The notes below the pieces were generated by a model. That model ran no database searches, was not told the origin of the DNA, and was given only the letters and a program-made list of their open reading frames with translations. Shown here piece by piece: positions 33,501 to 48,129 of a stretch of DNA of 64,000 nucleotides (position 1 is its first letter; every line of letters starts with the position of its first letter). The position numbers and the translations under genes are program-made. The DNA comes from Vanilla planifolia (lineage: Eukaryota > Streptophyta > Magnoliopsida > Asparagales > Orchidaceae). The stretch lies in NCBI GenBank assembly GCA_023846275.1, contig JAIUJO010000088.1:642501-706500 (forward strand), read 5' to 3'.

Positions 33501-36480
33501 CATAAGGTTATTATGTAACTTTGCATCTCCCATCGTGTGAACTTTATAGTTCCTTGATTTGGTTATAATATATTACATAAATTTCTCTTATTTTATCCCA
33601 AATATGTATGAATTTACCTAATATTAAAGTAAAAGTACATAATTATTCTTTCTTTTTTACTTGGTTATTCATTGTAATTCCAAGCAAAGTCTAATCAAGA
33701 TGAAACAAACATATTTTTTTGACTTACATCATAAAGCTCTTTCTAATTTAATGTTTTATTATTTTTGAATTTTTGTTGGAGGGTATTACCTTCGTTAATG
33801 ATCAAAGATGTTACACAGTCCTCTTTAGGATCTTGTAATTAAACTTTCTTGTATTATTTATCTAATATATTTATATTATTTTCTTTAAATTTGTTATACT
33901 ACATTGTTTTAATTTAACTCAATTTAGCATTATTATATATCTACTTAATATTAAAATAAAAATTTTTATTTTTATTTTTTCCAATTTACTTATTCAATAA
34001 GCTTTTTGTAATTAAATATTACTTCTAGATTGTTAAATATCTTATTTTCATGAGATTTGACATGTTTTTTGAGCTATTTTCATTCATGCTTGATTTAATG
34101 ACAAAAAATAGTATACTGAATCTTCTCAATATATTTTATTGTAATTTTTCTATGTAACTTCTCATTTCTTCAAAATCTCCTCTTTATTTTGGTTATACTA
34201 CTATGTTGTTTTAAATATTGTATCTTATGAATTTTGCATCGCTTTGATTTAGTTATATTATTATTTTTTAAATTTATCTAATTCATGCTTCAACATATAT
34301 CTTATTAATATTAAAATAATAATTTTTAATTTTTTCTTTATTACTTTTATAATATGAAATAATTCAAAATAAGGTTCAATTTAAGAAAAATAAAAAAAAC
34401 ATTACACTCAATTTAATGAGCTTTATCTAATTGAATATTGATTTATATATTTTGAAATATTTTATTTTCTAGGATATTTTCTTATGCTATAAAATAGTTT
34501 GATTCAAACCTTTTTTGGCGATCAACGATATTACACACGATCAACCTAAAATCTTGTAATAAACCTTTCTTATAAAATTTATCTTACTTATTCAAAAGTT
34601 TTACTTATATTTTTTTAAATACCATGAAATACTAATTCGCATTCATGTGACCTTTACATCGTTATGACTTTGGTGTCTTGCAATTTTTTAATTTATCATT
34701 ATTTATTATTTTTAAATATTGTTATTCATAGTAATTCCTAATGAAATAAACAAATAATATTGGACTCATCTCCATTGGAGCTATTTAAATAAACATTTAA
34801 TCAAATATAGTTAAATATTTATTTTTTAAGATTTTGAATTCTACCCTAGGCATATTGATTCATACTTGATTTTTTGGTTATACATATTAAATTTCAACTG
34901 CTTAGTACTTTTGAATAAAATTTTCAAACAAAATTTGCCCCACCTTTCTAAACATTTTGTTTAAATTTAGTTATATTTTTATGAAACTATAGATTTCCTC
35001 TCATGTGACCTTCATATCATTTTTGTTTGGATATAATTTATCGCATCAATCTACAAAATTTTAGCTTTATTTTATATTTAATTAATATTAAAATAAAATA
35101 TATGACTAGTTATAGTTATTTACTCGTGTAATTCATAGTAGTTCCAAATGAGGTTCAAAAGAGACAAAACAAATATCATTTGATTCGCCTCCTCGACACT
35201 ATCCAATATGTATTCATTTTATATTTTTAAATATCTCAATTCTTAAAGTTTTGGCTTACTTTATGAGACATTTTGATTCTTACCTTATTTGGTGATCAAA
35301 GATTTTACATGCAGTCTCTTTAGTACCTTAGAGTGGAACTTCCACATTTAATTTCTCTTATTTACAAAATGTTTTGCTTTCATTTTGTTAAATTACTTCA
35401 TGACTATAATTCTACAATCATGTTTCCTCTACATCTTTTTGATTTTGTTATATTAGTTTAGTTCAGGTTATCTCTTTTCTTATGTTAGATACACTTACAA
35501 AAAATTAAGTAATACTTGTTTATTACTTATATTTAATTACTTTTAAATTATTGTAATTCAAATATGGCATGATGGAGATGAAAGAAATGTTGCTAAACTC
35601 CTTTCTATGAAGTTAAATCATTTAACAATTCGTTTTTAAATAATTAAACATTTAGCACACTTTATGAAACTTCTTTTATTGTACCTTAATTGATGATCAA
35701 GTGTTATACCCAACCTTTGTAGTATCTTAATGCATCTTTTTTGCACTATATTTTTTAATTCTTCAAATATTGCCATTTGATTTACTTCTATTACTATATA
35801 ATTCTAAATTTCCCCTAATGTGATGTTTAAATTACTTTTATTTAGTGAAATTATAATTTTTAAATTCTTTCCACTTCAACATAACTACTTATTTATTTTA
35901 AATTAAAATGATATTTCATTATTATTTGACTTTCTCATTTTGCTAATTTTTTCTTATTTACTTTTAAATTAAAATGATATTCCACTTAAACATAACTACT
36001 TATTTATTTTATGAGACATTTTGATAAATTCTTGATTTGACATTCAATAATGTTACGTAATATTACTTTATTATCTTGAAAGAGAATATTTTTTATATAA
36101 TTTCTTTTATTTCTTAAGAATTTTCTCTATGATTTTGTTATATTACGATGTAATTCTAAATCTTCTCTAATGTGACCATTACATTACTTTTATTTTGATA
36201 AATTGGATTCCTTAATTTATCTGATTTAAGCATTGAAATATATTTACTAGATTTTTTTAAATAATAATTTATTATTTTTTATTACTTTTTATTTTGGTAA
36301 TTGATAAAAATTATGAATGAGGATTGATCGCTAAGAAACACAATTCGTTGGACTCATCCTAGTAAGCTATATCTAATCAGAAATCTATTTGCATACTTCT
36401 AAATATTTTATTTTATTATGATTTTGCTATGCTTTGTAAGGAATTAATTAGCATCATATTGGGTAATTGTGCATGTTACA
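24591..36480. repeat. Satellite array interior without clear higher-order structure
   Basis: This is the same monomer family in the same orientation, read continuously. Monomers are full-length or truncated; deletion-type junctions are seen near 26,160-26,190 and 32,270-32,330, where one part of the unit jumps to a later part. I see no inserted element, RNA gene or coding region. Confidence 0.85.
35871..36010. repeat. Local scrambled duplication within a monomer
   Basis: CATAACTACTTATTTATTTTA, preceded by CCACTT(C/A)AA, occurs at 35,871-35,900 and again from 35,982, about 111 bp apart. Between them TTTAAATTAAAATGATATT is also repeated (about 35,898 and 35,963) at a different spacing of about 65 bp. 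The two nested spacings suggest a replication or template-switch event, not simple unequal crossover. Confidence 0.8.
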
Positions 36481-36499
36481 CCAAATCACTTTTTTATCT

Positions 36500-39008
36500 T
36501 GGAATGAAAGTTTCTTATGTAACATAACTCATCTCTTTAAATTTTTTTATTAAGTTTTGTTACTATGAAACCCTAAAGGTAGCCTTATGTGATCTTTAAA
36601 CCACTTTAATTTTGTTATATTATATTAATTTAATTTATCTCATTAAAACCTTAATAAATATTTACTTATTGTTTAAATAAACTTTTATTATTTTTTTTGT
36701 TATTTAATTTGGTAATTCATAAAAATTCCAAACAAGATTTAATTGAGATGAAACAAACTTTAATTAATTCATCTTGATGAACTATATTTGATTTAGCATT
36801 TTATTCAATACTTTTATGAATTTTATTTTTTTTCATGTTTTGGCATATTTTTTGAGTAATTTTAATTTGCATGTGACGTGATTATTGATAATGTTATACT
36901 TAGACTCCTAAGTTTTTGAAATGCAACTTTCCAATAAAATTTATCTCCTTACTAAAAATGTTTCACAATGATTTTGTTATGCAACTATGAAACTTAAATT
37001 CTTTCGTCACACAACAATCACATTTTGTTGATGGTGACAGTACATTACTTCAATTTTATTATTTTAATTTTATTATTTATTTATTTACTATTATAGTAAT
37101 AAATTACTGTTATTTATTAATTTTTTATTTTGGAATGCAAGTTTCTTATGTAACATATCTTATTTCTTTAAATTGTTATATTAAGTTTTGTTACTATGAA
37201 ACATTAAACATAGCCTCATGTGATCTTTAAACAACTTTAATTTTGTTATATCATATTAATTTAATTTATCAAATTAAAACTTTAATAAATATTTACTTAT
37301 TATTAAAAAAAAAATTTTATTAATTTTCTTATTTATTTTTATAATTTATAAAAATTACAAACAAAATTTAATTTAGATGAAGCAAACTTTAAATAATTCA
37401 TCTTAATGATCTATATCTGATTTACCATTTTTTTCAAAACTTTTATGAATTTTATTTTTTATTATTTTGGCATATTTTTTGAGTAGTTTTAATTTGCATG
37501 CCATGTGATTATTGCTATACTTAGATTCCTAAGTGTTTGAAATGCAACATACCAATAAAATTTATCTCCTTTCTAAAAATGTTTCATATTGATTTTGTTT
37601 TGCTATATGAAACTTAAAATTCTTCTGTCACACAGCAATCACATTTTATTGATGGTGATATTACATTAGTTTAATTTATCTTATTTTTAATTTATTATAT
37701 ATTTATATACTTTTATAATAATAAATTATTATTATTTATTCTTTTTTATCTTGGAATGCAAGTTTCTAATGTAACATATCTCATTTCTTTAAATTTTTTA
37801 TTAAGTTTTGTTGCTATGAAACCCTAAATGTAGCCATAAGTGATCTTTAAACCAATTTAATTTTGTTAGATTATTAAAATTTAATTTATCTCTTTTAAAT
37901 TTTAATAAATATTTACTTATTGTTAACATAAACTTTTTTTTTTATTTTTCTTATTTATTTTGGTAATTCATAAAAATTCCAAACAAGATTTAATTGTGAT
38001 GAAAAAAACTTAAATAATTCATCTTGATGATCTGTATCTGATTTCGCATTTTTTCAATACTTTAATGAATTTTATTTTTTAGTATTTTGGCATATTTTTT
38101 GAGTAATTTTAATTTGCATATGACATAATTTTTGATAATGTTATACTTAGGCTCCTAAGTGTTTGAAATACAACTTTTCAGTAAAATTTATCTCCCTTCT
38201 AAAAATGTTTCAAATTGATTTTGCTATGCTATTGTGAACCTTAATTCTTCTATCACCCAACCATCACATTTTATTGATGGTGGTATTACATTGCTTCAAT
38301 TTATCTTATTTTAATTTTATTACATATTTATTTACAATTATAATACAAAATTATTATTATTATTTATTCTCTTTTATCTTGGAATCCAAGTTTCTTATGT
38401 AACATATCTCATTTCTTCAAATTTTTTATTAAGTTTTGTTACTATGAAACCCTAAACAAAGCCTTATGTGATGTTTAAACAACTTTAATTTTTTTATTAT
38501 ATTAATTTAATTTATCTCATTAAACCTTTAATAAATATTTACTTATTGTTAAAATAAACTTTTTTATTATTTTTCTTTTTTTGGTAATTCATTAAAAATC
38601 CAAAAAAAGTTAATCGAGATGAAACAAACTTTAAATAATTCATCTTGATATTCTGTATCTCATTTAGCATTCCTTTGAATACTTTTATGAATTTTATTTT
38701 TTAGTTTTTTGGCATATTTTTTTTGATTAATTTTATTTTGCATGTGATGTGATTATTGATAATGTTATTCTTAGGCTCCTAAGTGTTTGAAACGTAACTT
38801 TCCAATAAAGATTATCTTCGTTTCTAAAAATGTTTCACATTGATTTTTTTATGTTACTATGAAACTTAAATTCTTTTATCACACAACCATCACATTTTAT
38901 TGATGGTGATATTACATTACTTCAATTTATCTTATTTTAATTATATTATATATTTATTTACTGTTATAATAATAAATTATTATTATTGATTCTTTTTTAA
39001 TTTTTAAA
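36500..39008. repeat. Local higher-order repeat: four copies of a ~627 bp unit
   Basis: The GGAATG word that opens each unit lies at 36,501, 37,132, 37,753 and 38,381, giving spacings of 631, 621 and 628 bp. Each unit is one complete satellite monomer plus a partial one: after the second AT-rich TTATTATTATTTATTC stretch the sequence jumps directly to CTTGGAATGCAAG, skipping about half a monomer. Copies resemble each other far more than ordinary monomers do, so this is the youngest amplification in the array. The word GTTTCTTATGTAACATA marks it. After about 39,000 ordinary monomers resume. Confidence 0.9.
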
Positions 39009-41640
39009 TTCATAGATCTTTTAAATGAGGTCATATTTAGGCATAACAAATATTAAGTGATTCATTTTAATAAGTTCTATCCAAATAAATATCTACTTAT
39101 ATAATGTTTAATATTTTATTTACAAATATTTTTCAAGCTTGAGGAGACATTTCAATTCATACTTACTTTTTTGATGTTGGATGTAATGCTTGACTTTATT
39201 ATTATATTAAAATACTCCTTTCCTCTGTAGTTTACCTAATTTGTTCGAATTTTTACTTTCATTTTGTTACATTACTATGTAATGCAAATTCTTCTTTTAT
39301 GTATCCTTTACATCATCTTTATTTCGTTAAATTACATTACTTCAATCTACCCCATTTTAGCCTTAAAATATATTTATTTAAAATAAGTATAATAAATACT
39401 TTTATTTTATGCTTATTTACTTTTTTACTTCAAAAAAATTCCAAAGGTGACTGGAACGAGATTAAACGAATGTCATCTAACTTAACTTGAAAATCTCCAT
39501 CAAACTTAAAATTTATTTATGTATTTTGAAAATTTAATTTTTATGGTTTTATCATGCTTTATGGGATATTTTGATTTGTAAAGGAATTGATGATAAAAAA
39601 TGTCTAACACATTCTTCTTTGGACCATAGAACGTGACTTTCCCTAATAATTTTTCTCATTTTTAAAAATTTTTACTTTAATTTAATTGCATTATTATTAG
39701 AATCTAATCCCCTCTAATGTAAACTTAGTATTACTTTGATTTTGTTATATGACATTGTTTCAATTTATCTTATTTTAGTTTAAGTATATCTTTTCTTATT
39801 ACTAAATTAATAATTTATTATTCTTTATTCTTATTTACTTTTGTCATTTGAAATAACTCAAAGGAGCTCTACCAATTTAATTATTTATTTTTATTTTTTC
39901 AAAATTTTATTTAGAAATTTTTGATACATTTTTTTAATGTTTTTTTTTCTTACCAAATTTGACTATCAAGAATATTATAATCAATTTCTTGAGTATATTG
40001 GAACACAATTTTACTCTATGATTTATCTAATTTTTAAAAATTTTTGCTTTGATTTTGTTATGTTGCTTTATGACTATAGTTCTTCTCCAATCAAAAATTT
40101 AAAATACTTTGATTTTTATCGTGCTTTATTTCTTTAAATTTTGTAATTTTAACTTTAATATATATTTATTCATATTCAAATATTTTTTAACTTATGTTTT
40201 TTTATATTTGTAATTTATAATAATGACAATCATGGTACAATTATGATGAAACATTCTTATACTCATCTCGATATGTTGTTTCTTGTTAAATATTAATTTT
40301 TATATTCAAAATTAGTTTTTTAAAATTGTGTTGGAATTCATTATGAGACATTTTGTTTGTAGTTTAATTGACAATCAAGAATGTTATTTACTTAATAACT
40401 TGAAATGCAACTTAAAACATTATTCTCATTTTTCTAGTTTTTTTCTTTGATTAAGTTATATTATTAGGTGACTACAAATCTCTTCTTTTGTAACCATTAC
40501 AATAGTTTTTTTTTGATATATTATGTTATTTCTTTTTTCTAATTTAATATTAATATATGGTTACTAAATACTAACATAATATATTATTAAATAAACAAAC
40601 AGATATTAATCGATCAAGATGAAACAAACACATATTAACTCATCTTGACTTATTCTATTCAATTAAATAGCGTTTTTCATGTTTTTAAATTTTTTTTCTT
40701 ATTACTTTTCACACTTCATTGGCCATTATTATTTTGAACTTATTTTTAATCAATTTATCTCATTTTTTTTCTAATATATATATTTACTTAAACATAAAAT
40801 AATATTTTTTATCATTTATTTTTTTATTTTTAAATTTAGTTAATTTAAAAATATGGTTTAGTTAACACCAAAAAAAATTGTTGGAGTCATCTTATCGTAC
40901 ATTATTCAGTTAAATGTTCATGTTTATATTTCTAAATACTTTTCGATATGTTTAACAAGATTTTTTTGTTAACTATATTAAAAAATTGATTATGTGACAC
41001 TTGATCTCTTTTTTGGTATGTTTTACATTGATTTTGTGGTATTAATATATATCCTTAAATATGTACTCTTTTGATCATTAAAATGATTTAATGTTTTTAT
41101 TTTATATTGCTTTAATTTAACTCAATTCATATTTAATACTTATTTATATAATATTTAAACAATAATTTATTATTTTTAATTCTTACTCACATTTAGCATC
41201 TATAATAATTCAAAAAAATACTAATTGACATACAAAATATGTCAATGGATTAAAATGATGATTTCTATCTAATTAAATAATAATTTCTATTTGATGAAGC
41301 AATTTATTTTCTATGAATTTGGTGTGTTTTATGGGAACTTAACTTAAAATTAACACGTTTCTTCAAATTATTTGCTTGAATAAGACTATATTACTTAGTG
41401 AATATTAATCTTCTCTCATGGACATTTACATCTTTTAAATTTATTATATTACATTAATTCATTTTATCTAATTTCATCATTAAAAATTATGTAATTGATA
41501 TTAGAATAATAATTTATTATTATCTATGTCTGTTTAATTTGGTAATTCATAGTAAATGTAAATTAGGTATGGTGAAGAAGAATTGTACGTCTTGGTGTCA
41601 ACTTGATGATTTCTATTCATTTAAGTACATGTGTATATGC
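39009..41640. repeat. Right end of the main satellite array
   Basis: Ordinary, increasingly degraded monomers continue to a last recognisable TTTGGTAATTCATAGTAA word near 41,536 and a decayed GATGA...ATTCATTTAAGTA segment at about 41,605-41,625. Beyond about 41,640 the monomer word order is lost. The edge is gradual and accurate only to some tens of bases. Confidence 0.75.
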
Positions 41641-44479
41641 TTAAGAGAGATAAGAGGGATGCTTTTTATTTATTTCTAACAAATGTATGCATGATATTTT
41701 TGATATTATCATGATATGTTGATGCATGTATCATGACTTCAAGTTTTAAATGAGAAAATTATTAAAAAAAATTTAATTTCTAACAACAAAAATGACTTCC
41801 GAGTTCAATTAAAAAAAGAAATCTTACAAATTAATAAAATATTAGATCTCATCTTCTCATCTTCATGATTAAATAATAGTTATCAGTAAATTATAAAAAG
41901 TTTTAATAGCTATTAATAATTATCATTATAGCTCTTACAATTATTATTCTTTTCCTTCCAATTTCATTTAAAGGATTTTAGTTAATTATTTTAAACAAAT
42001 TTAATTAATTATTTATACTATTTGATAATAAGTTTTAGAATTTGCAATTAATTATTAAGTAAAATTTTAAATATTGGTTAGTATAATTAATACTCAGATT
42101 TGAAAATATTTTTTGGTTTAATAATTTTGAACTAACTATGTTAGTAAGTTTCTTATTGTAGTTAACTATAACAATAACAAATTTTATTTAATAATATTTT
42201 AGTATGAATAATTGTTATTACTATTATTGGACTTCACAAATAAAAATTCCTCTAATCATTATGTAAATATCAAAATATTACTATAATATCAAAAACAAAA
42301 CAAACTTATTATAAGAATAACTAATAATCATTAATCTCACAAATTAATGATAGTATTTTGGATAACGTTCCAATCAAATTTAAGATGAATAAAATTAGTT
42401 ACATATAATATAATAATAATCATCCTATTCATGATCAATCTCACGATTAAAAAAAGTTTATAATAACAGTTTTTTAATTACCATAATATAATAAAAAAAT
42501 CTAATTTTATTGTAATAGTATTCTCAAAATATCTATAAGTATTTTACTTCTCCTTTTTTTTAATTTTCAAAATTCAATATTATGATTAAATGAATACTAC
42601 TCATTAATAAGAGATATTTAAATTTAGTAATTATAAAAAATAAAATATTCTAAAAACAAATGATGTAAAAGTAATTCTTGATATTATTATTTGTATCTAC
42701 AATAATAAACTCTTTTGAAAAATAATTTCATTTATTATTATTAATAGTTATTCTTGTTACACGTCTTATTAGGAAAATATTTTATTAAATAAATTTTCTT
42801 ATGTAATACAAGGTAATTTAATTAGTCATAAACAACTATTTAAGATTAATTGCCAATGTTTTATACATATTAATTGTTCTATTATTATTACTTATAGTAA
42901 TTTAAATTGATATACACTATTCAAATCTAACATTCTAATATTTAAATTGTTACTAAAATTTTTTAAATACTTAAAATAGTTGTTATTCCTAGTTATCTAA
43001 ATTATAGTTACTTTTTGAATTATTACAATAATAATAATTATATTTTATTCTTATTTTTATTATAATTAGTAATTACTATTTAGAATTTTAGTAATTTTTA
43101 TTATTGGTAGATAAAATTTAATAATTATTATCATTGTTATTCTTTGTTGTAAATGGATATTGGTGCTAGATGATGCTATTATATGTGCAATTGTCATGAT
43201 TATTCATAACATGATTAAATTAATATATAATTAATTAATTTTTTGTATTTATTTTATTACATAAGTATTACAATTTATAATAAAACTACTATAGATAATA
43301 TATATTCTTATTCATCCTATTATTTTTCATCTGTTTCAATCATCCCTTCATTATAATTCATCTGTAATAAACATTGATATCCCTTTTAGGAAATATTTCA
43401 TAATTATACTAGGTAAATAATTTGTATTAATTAGTTATATTATTCCTAATGTTTATTTCTATCCATTTTTAATAAAGGTCACTCAATGAAAATTTATTTA
43501 ATTATTAATTACAGAACTATTCCTAATGGTTTTTGTTATTTATAAAATAATTATAGATATTACATTATTTTGGGCTTTAACTACTTAATTACAGAATAAA
43601 TTTCTAATATGTAACAATGAGTGGTCTTGTGAAAATTAAAGTTTAACTATTTGTTTTAGTTCCTTAATAGTCATAATCATTTGTATTATTAATAAAAGAA
43701 ATAATTTATTAATTATATTTAATAGTATGATAATAAATATTGTTGTTAATAATAATGTTTATTACAATTATTAAGAATTATTCATGATATTATTTAACTG
43801 TAGTAGAAACATTCTTTAACCATTTATAGTTGTAGTCATGTTATATATGATCAATTGATAATAGCTTATATGATGACTTGATATTATTGTTAAGTTCTTT
43901 GTTTATTTAAAACTATTGTAGGAAGAAAAATTAACAACTAAGAATAAGTCAATAATTGTTTTCTTCATGAAGCTACCTTTATCCATAATTGTGATATTGA
44001 AATTTTAAATTTATTAGGACATGTAACTCCTTATAAACTATTACTACTTATTTTAGCTAAAATAAATATTTATCAAAAACATGATTTGAATTAAATCATA
44101 ATTTTGGGTTATCAAAAAAATTATTAATTAATTGTCAAACTTTATAATGTTTTAATAGATATCCTTTATGAAGCCATTACCATTTTATTTTGTTATTGCT
44201 TATCACATAATTTTTTATACATATTATGGAGAGTTCTCAAAAATATTATAAGATAAGATTTTATAAGCTTAGAATAGTCATTGAAATTAATTACTTTTTT
44301 GTTCTTAATTGTTATCATTAAAAGCTTTTAAATACAAGTTATCACAAAGAACATCATAATAAGAACAAGCTTAAAACAATTGTTAAGAATTTATTATTCT
44401 TTAATTTTTTTTATAATCTTGAATTAATAATACAATTAAAAACATGAAGCAGATGTCTAAAATTTTTATTGAGGGAGCA

Positions 44480-44690
44480 TTATGAAATGAAAGAAGAAGA
44501 TACTACAAAAGAATTAGAAGAAGAAAAGAACAATGAGAAAAATGAGAGTTAAGAAAGAAAAACAAGTACAAGAGGTAAAAATGAAGAGAATAAAATAACT
44601 ATTTTATAGAATAAATAAAAACATTGAAAAAAAGTAATACGAAATGAAAAGAGATAAGAAAAAATAGAATAATAAGATTTAGAATAATAA
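44480..44690. repeat. Short GA-rich (polypurine) tract
   Basis: The + strand is strongly purine-rich (AGAAGAAGAAAAG-type words) with sparse T and C. It resembles the larger GA tracts downstream but lacks a clean repeat unit. Confidence 0.7.
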
Positions 44691-45240
44691 TAATTAGAAA
44701 AAATTGTTATTATATTTAAATACTTTTATTAATTCCAAATTTTTTTCATAATTATTATGAATGATAATAATAATTATTATTATTTCCATAAAGTTTTAAT
44801 TTATTTTGTACATAAACAATTATTTAATAGTTATATTCATATTTTTTAAATTTTTTTAAAAACAATTAATGTTTTACCTTTCTTATCATAATTTATAATT
44901 TCAAATAATATTTAATATTAATATTATCATAAAAATAAAATAAATAAATTAAATAATATAAACGAATATGTTAAAAAATTTTCTAATAATAAATTTTTAT
45001 AATAATTAAATTGCATTAATTTTTTCAGTATTTATGAAATATTTACATAATAACTATTTTTATAGTTAATTTGTAAAATAAGTCCATATCAAAACTAATA
45101 TATTTGATATATTAGCTAATTTACTTTATAAGTTGAATTTTTTTCATAGTAATAAAAATATGTATGAAGTTAAAGATAATGATTATATAATATTTGAAAT
45201 AATTTATAATTGTTTTTTTTGTTATTACTAATTGATGACA

Positions 45241-47160
45241 AGCATTGAGAAAGTAACTAGAAAAGAGTTTGTGGAGAGGTGGTAGAGTAAAAGAGAATGG
45301 GAAAAACAAAGAAGGGTAAGAGAAAGAAGATAAAAATGAGAGATATATAGAGTAATAAAGAGACAACACAATTATGTAATAGTGGGAAAAGTTGAAAGAA
45401 AAACAAGGGAATGATTATGACAAAATAAGAGAAGATTACCAAGAATAAAAGAAATGAGAGAGGAAAAAGAGAAATAAAAGAAAGATAGATTTGAAAGAAT
45501 GATATTGAGAGAGATAATAAATGGTGAAAGTTATACTCTCCTAAAAAGGGAGAAAAAGGAAAAGAGTAAGATAGAAAGCATCAATTTAAAGGGAATGAAG
45601 ACTTTTAAATGAGGTAGCAATGATGAAAGAGTGAGTAAGAAGTGAATGAATTTAGTAGGAGGAGAGTTAGTGTGATACAAAGAAACTAAGAGACTATGAA
45701 ACGCAAAGATAGAAGGAAGAAACTATGAGTGATAGTCTTATATAGAGAAAAGAAAGAAAGATGAGATGAAGAGAAGAGATAGTTGGGGACTAAGTTTGAG
45801 ATGGGAAAAAATTTGGGAGGCAAAGAGTGATAAATAGTTTAGTGATGGAAATGAAGTAGATAAGGTAGATTTTGTGGTTAAAGAAAGAGACAAGAGAGAC
45901 AAAGTATGGGATCAAGAAAAGATAAATGTGACAAGGATCACAAATAGAATTGTTAGAGCATGAAGGGAATAAGGATATAACAAAGATAGTAAGGGTGAGA
46001 GAGAAGTTAGAGGCAGCAATAGAATAACTTATAAACATATAAGGGAAGAGAGAGATGAAGTGTCTTGAGGTCTAAAAGATTTAGATATATGGCTAAAGAA
46101 ATGGAGAGTGAAAAAATAAGAGTGGTAAAGGGGGAAAGGATTTAAGTTAATGGTAAAAAGAAAGTATCAATGCGAAGGGATAATAAAGGTGAGAAAAAAA
46201 AGGAAAGGAGAGATAAGAGAGAAAATTATAGAGTGAAGAGAGTAAAGAAATGAGTGAGAGCATAAAAGTGATTGAAGAAAAGCTAGAAAGAGAGATTTAT
46301 GGGATCGAATGTGGGAGAGAGAATGGAGAGGAATAAAAAGAGTGATATAGAGATTGAGTCATAGAGAAAAAGATATATAAAATGTGAGAGGGTTTCATAA
46401 ATGTAGAGATGGCATGGAGAGGCAAAGAAGTTGAAGAGTACAAAAAGTACACTTAAGCATCACAAAGGGATAATGGAAAGATAACATTAGAGCGAGATAG
46501 AGTAGGAATGAGGAGAGAGAATGAAAGTGGAGGAGGATGAGAGATACATAAGACGGAAGAGAGAAATATCGGAAAATGAAAAGGAGTGTCAAAAAAATAT
46601 GGTTGTGATAAAGAAGAGAAATATTTAGATATAGAAAATACAATGGAGAGTTACACAAAGTGGGAAACCAAGTAATTGCAAAAGTCAACTATGAGAGATG
46701 GGGACGTAGAACGAAGAAAGTCATAAAAAGTGCAAGAAATTGTCATAAAAATATAGAAATGATCAAAAGTGAAGATAGAGGGAGATGTTGAGCAAGAGAC
46801 AATAAGAAAGGGCTAAATGTAATTAAGAGATTATATGGGTAAGAAAATAGTGGTGCAGAATAAAGTGAGATATACTAGAGTAAGAAAAGTTAAGTGAACA
46901 AGGAGAATGTTTAGAAGAGTGAGAGCAAGAGATTGCATTGTAAGAGAGAGTGAACAACCATATAGAGAAGGGAAGTCAAAAATAATAAATTCGTTTAACA
47001 TTAGGGAGGACAAAAATTATGTAGAGAGACATATAAAAAGATATAAGGAGACGTGGTACAGCACATACTACAAGAGACTTAGGAATCGATAAAAAGACAT
47101 GAACTCGTTAAAAATGAGAGATACATAGAATAGTGAGCTGAGGGACAAAGAGTAAGGCAA
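45241..47160. repeat. Long (1.9 kb) GA-rich polypurine region
   Basis: Nearly 2 kb of + strand is dominated by GAGAGA, GATAGA and AAAGAG words with few pyrimidines. The minus-strand frames here (up to 97 codons, for example 46,395-46,688) are Ser/Leu/Phe-rich by-products of the CT-rich strand and are not taken as genes. The interval is not a perfect microsatellite; it looks like an old, heavily substituted one, or several merged blocks of the kind found in 49.9-64 kb. Confidence 0.85.
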
Positions 47161-48129
47161 TTATGAAATATTATTATTTATGTGATGTGGGTTAAAATTT
47201 ATTATTTTCTTTTGAAATTCCCTTGAAGAATTTTAATGCAATATAATTAAAATTGATTTGATTAAATATTTTAATTATTTTATAATAAATTCACTAATTT
47301 ATTTTTTATTATTAATTATTATTGTATTATTTACTATAATAAAAACAAGTTAGACTTTGTTTTTGCATTTGGATCTTATGTGCTTAGTCATTATCTATAT
47401 AACTAATTCTTAATTCTGATAATTAAAATGAAGAATAATAAATGATTGTCAAAACTAGTATAAGTGCAAGAATAATAAATACTTTGTATTAATATTTTTG
47501 ATGAAATTTATTAGGAATTTTTTTCCTATAATTATTGATGATAATTACAATAATTGATTCTTATACTTATAATGATTGGTTATAAAGAAAACACTTGTAA
47601 TTATAATTACGAAATAAATTTCCATATTAGTATTCTATTTCTTTGATTATTTATTAAATTCCTTATGTGATATAATTAAGTGATAATTGAATATTTAATA
47701 TTATAAATAAGATTTTTTTTAATATTAATTATTTTAAGGTTCATAACTATTATTACGATGATGTTGAAAAGCATTATTATCTAACTATTACAACTTAGTA
47801 AAAACTATCAATTCATAATTAATTACTTTTCATAAATGCTTTTTAAAACAATTACATAATTCCTTTTGTATTATAAAGTTTTTTTGTAGTAACAATTGAT
47901 AAGATTAGCAGGATAAATAATAATTATTAACTTGAAATGTAATTAAATTTAATAATGCAATTGAACATTATCTTAATTTTCGAAATTATTGAGAATAATG
48001 CTCTAAATCAATCTTATGAACCAATAAATTTTACTAATAGCTAACAATACTAAATAAAGAATATTTTGAAAAAATCATATTATTTCTTAAAAAATATTTT
48101 GATTAATAGAAATAAATAAAGAATATGGC

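Noticed and set aside
41680-41740. A hairpin-like stretch of ATGCATGATAT and TATCATG words as a regulatory structure
   Set aside because: Imperfect palindromes of this size are expected by chance in DNA this AT-rich, and nothing nearby would use it.
43140-43190. A possible further 5S remnant (TTGGTGCTAGATGATGC)
   Set aside because: Only one short stretch resembles the 5S 5' end. The rest of the gene, the oligo-T and the flanks seen in true copies are absent.
46395-46688. 97-codon minus-strand frame in the polypurine tract
   Set aside because: It is the CT-rich complement of GA words, giving Ser/Leu/Phe-rich translation. Similar by-product frames occur at 45.1-46.0, 53.9, 54.7, 58.3 and 61.8 kb.
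47375-47410. Another 5S-like word (TTGGATCTTATGTGCTTAG)
   Set aside because: The match is short, and neither neighbouring boxes nor spacer flanks support it.
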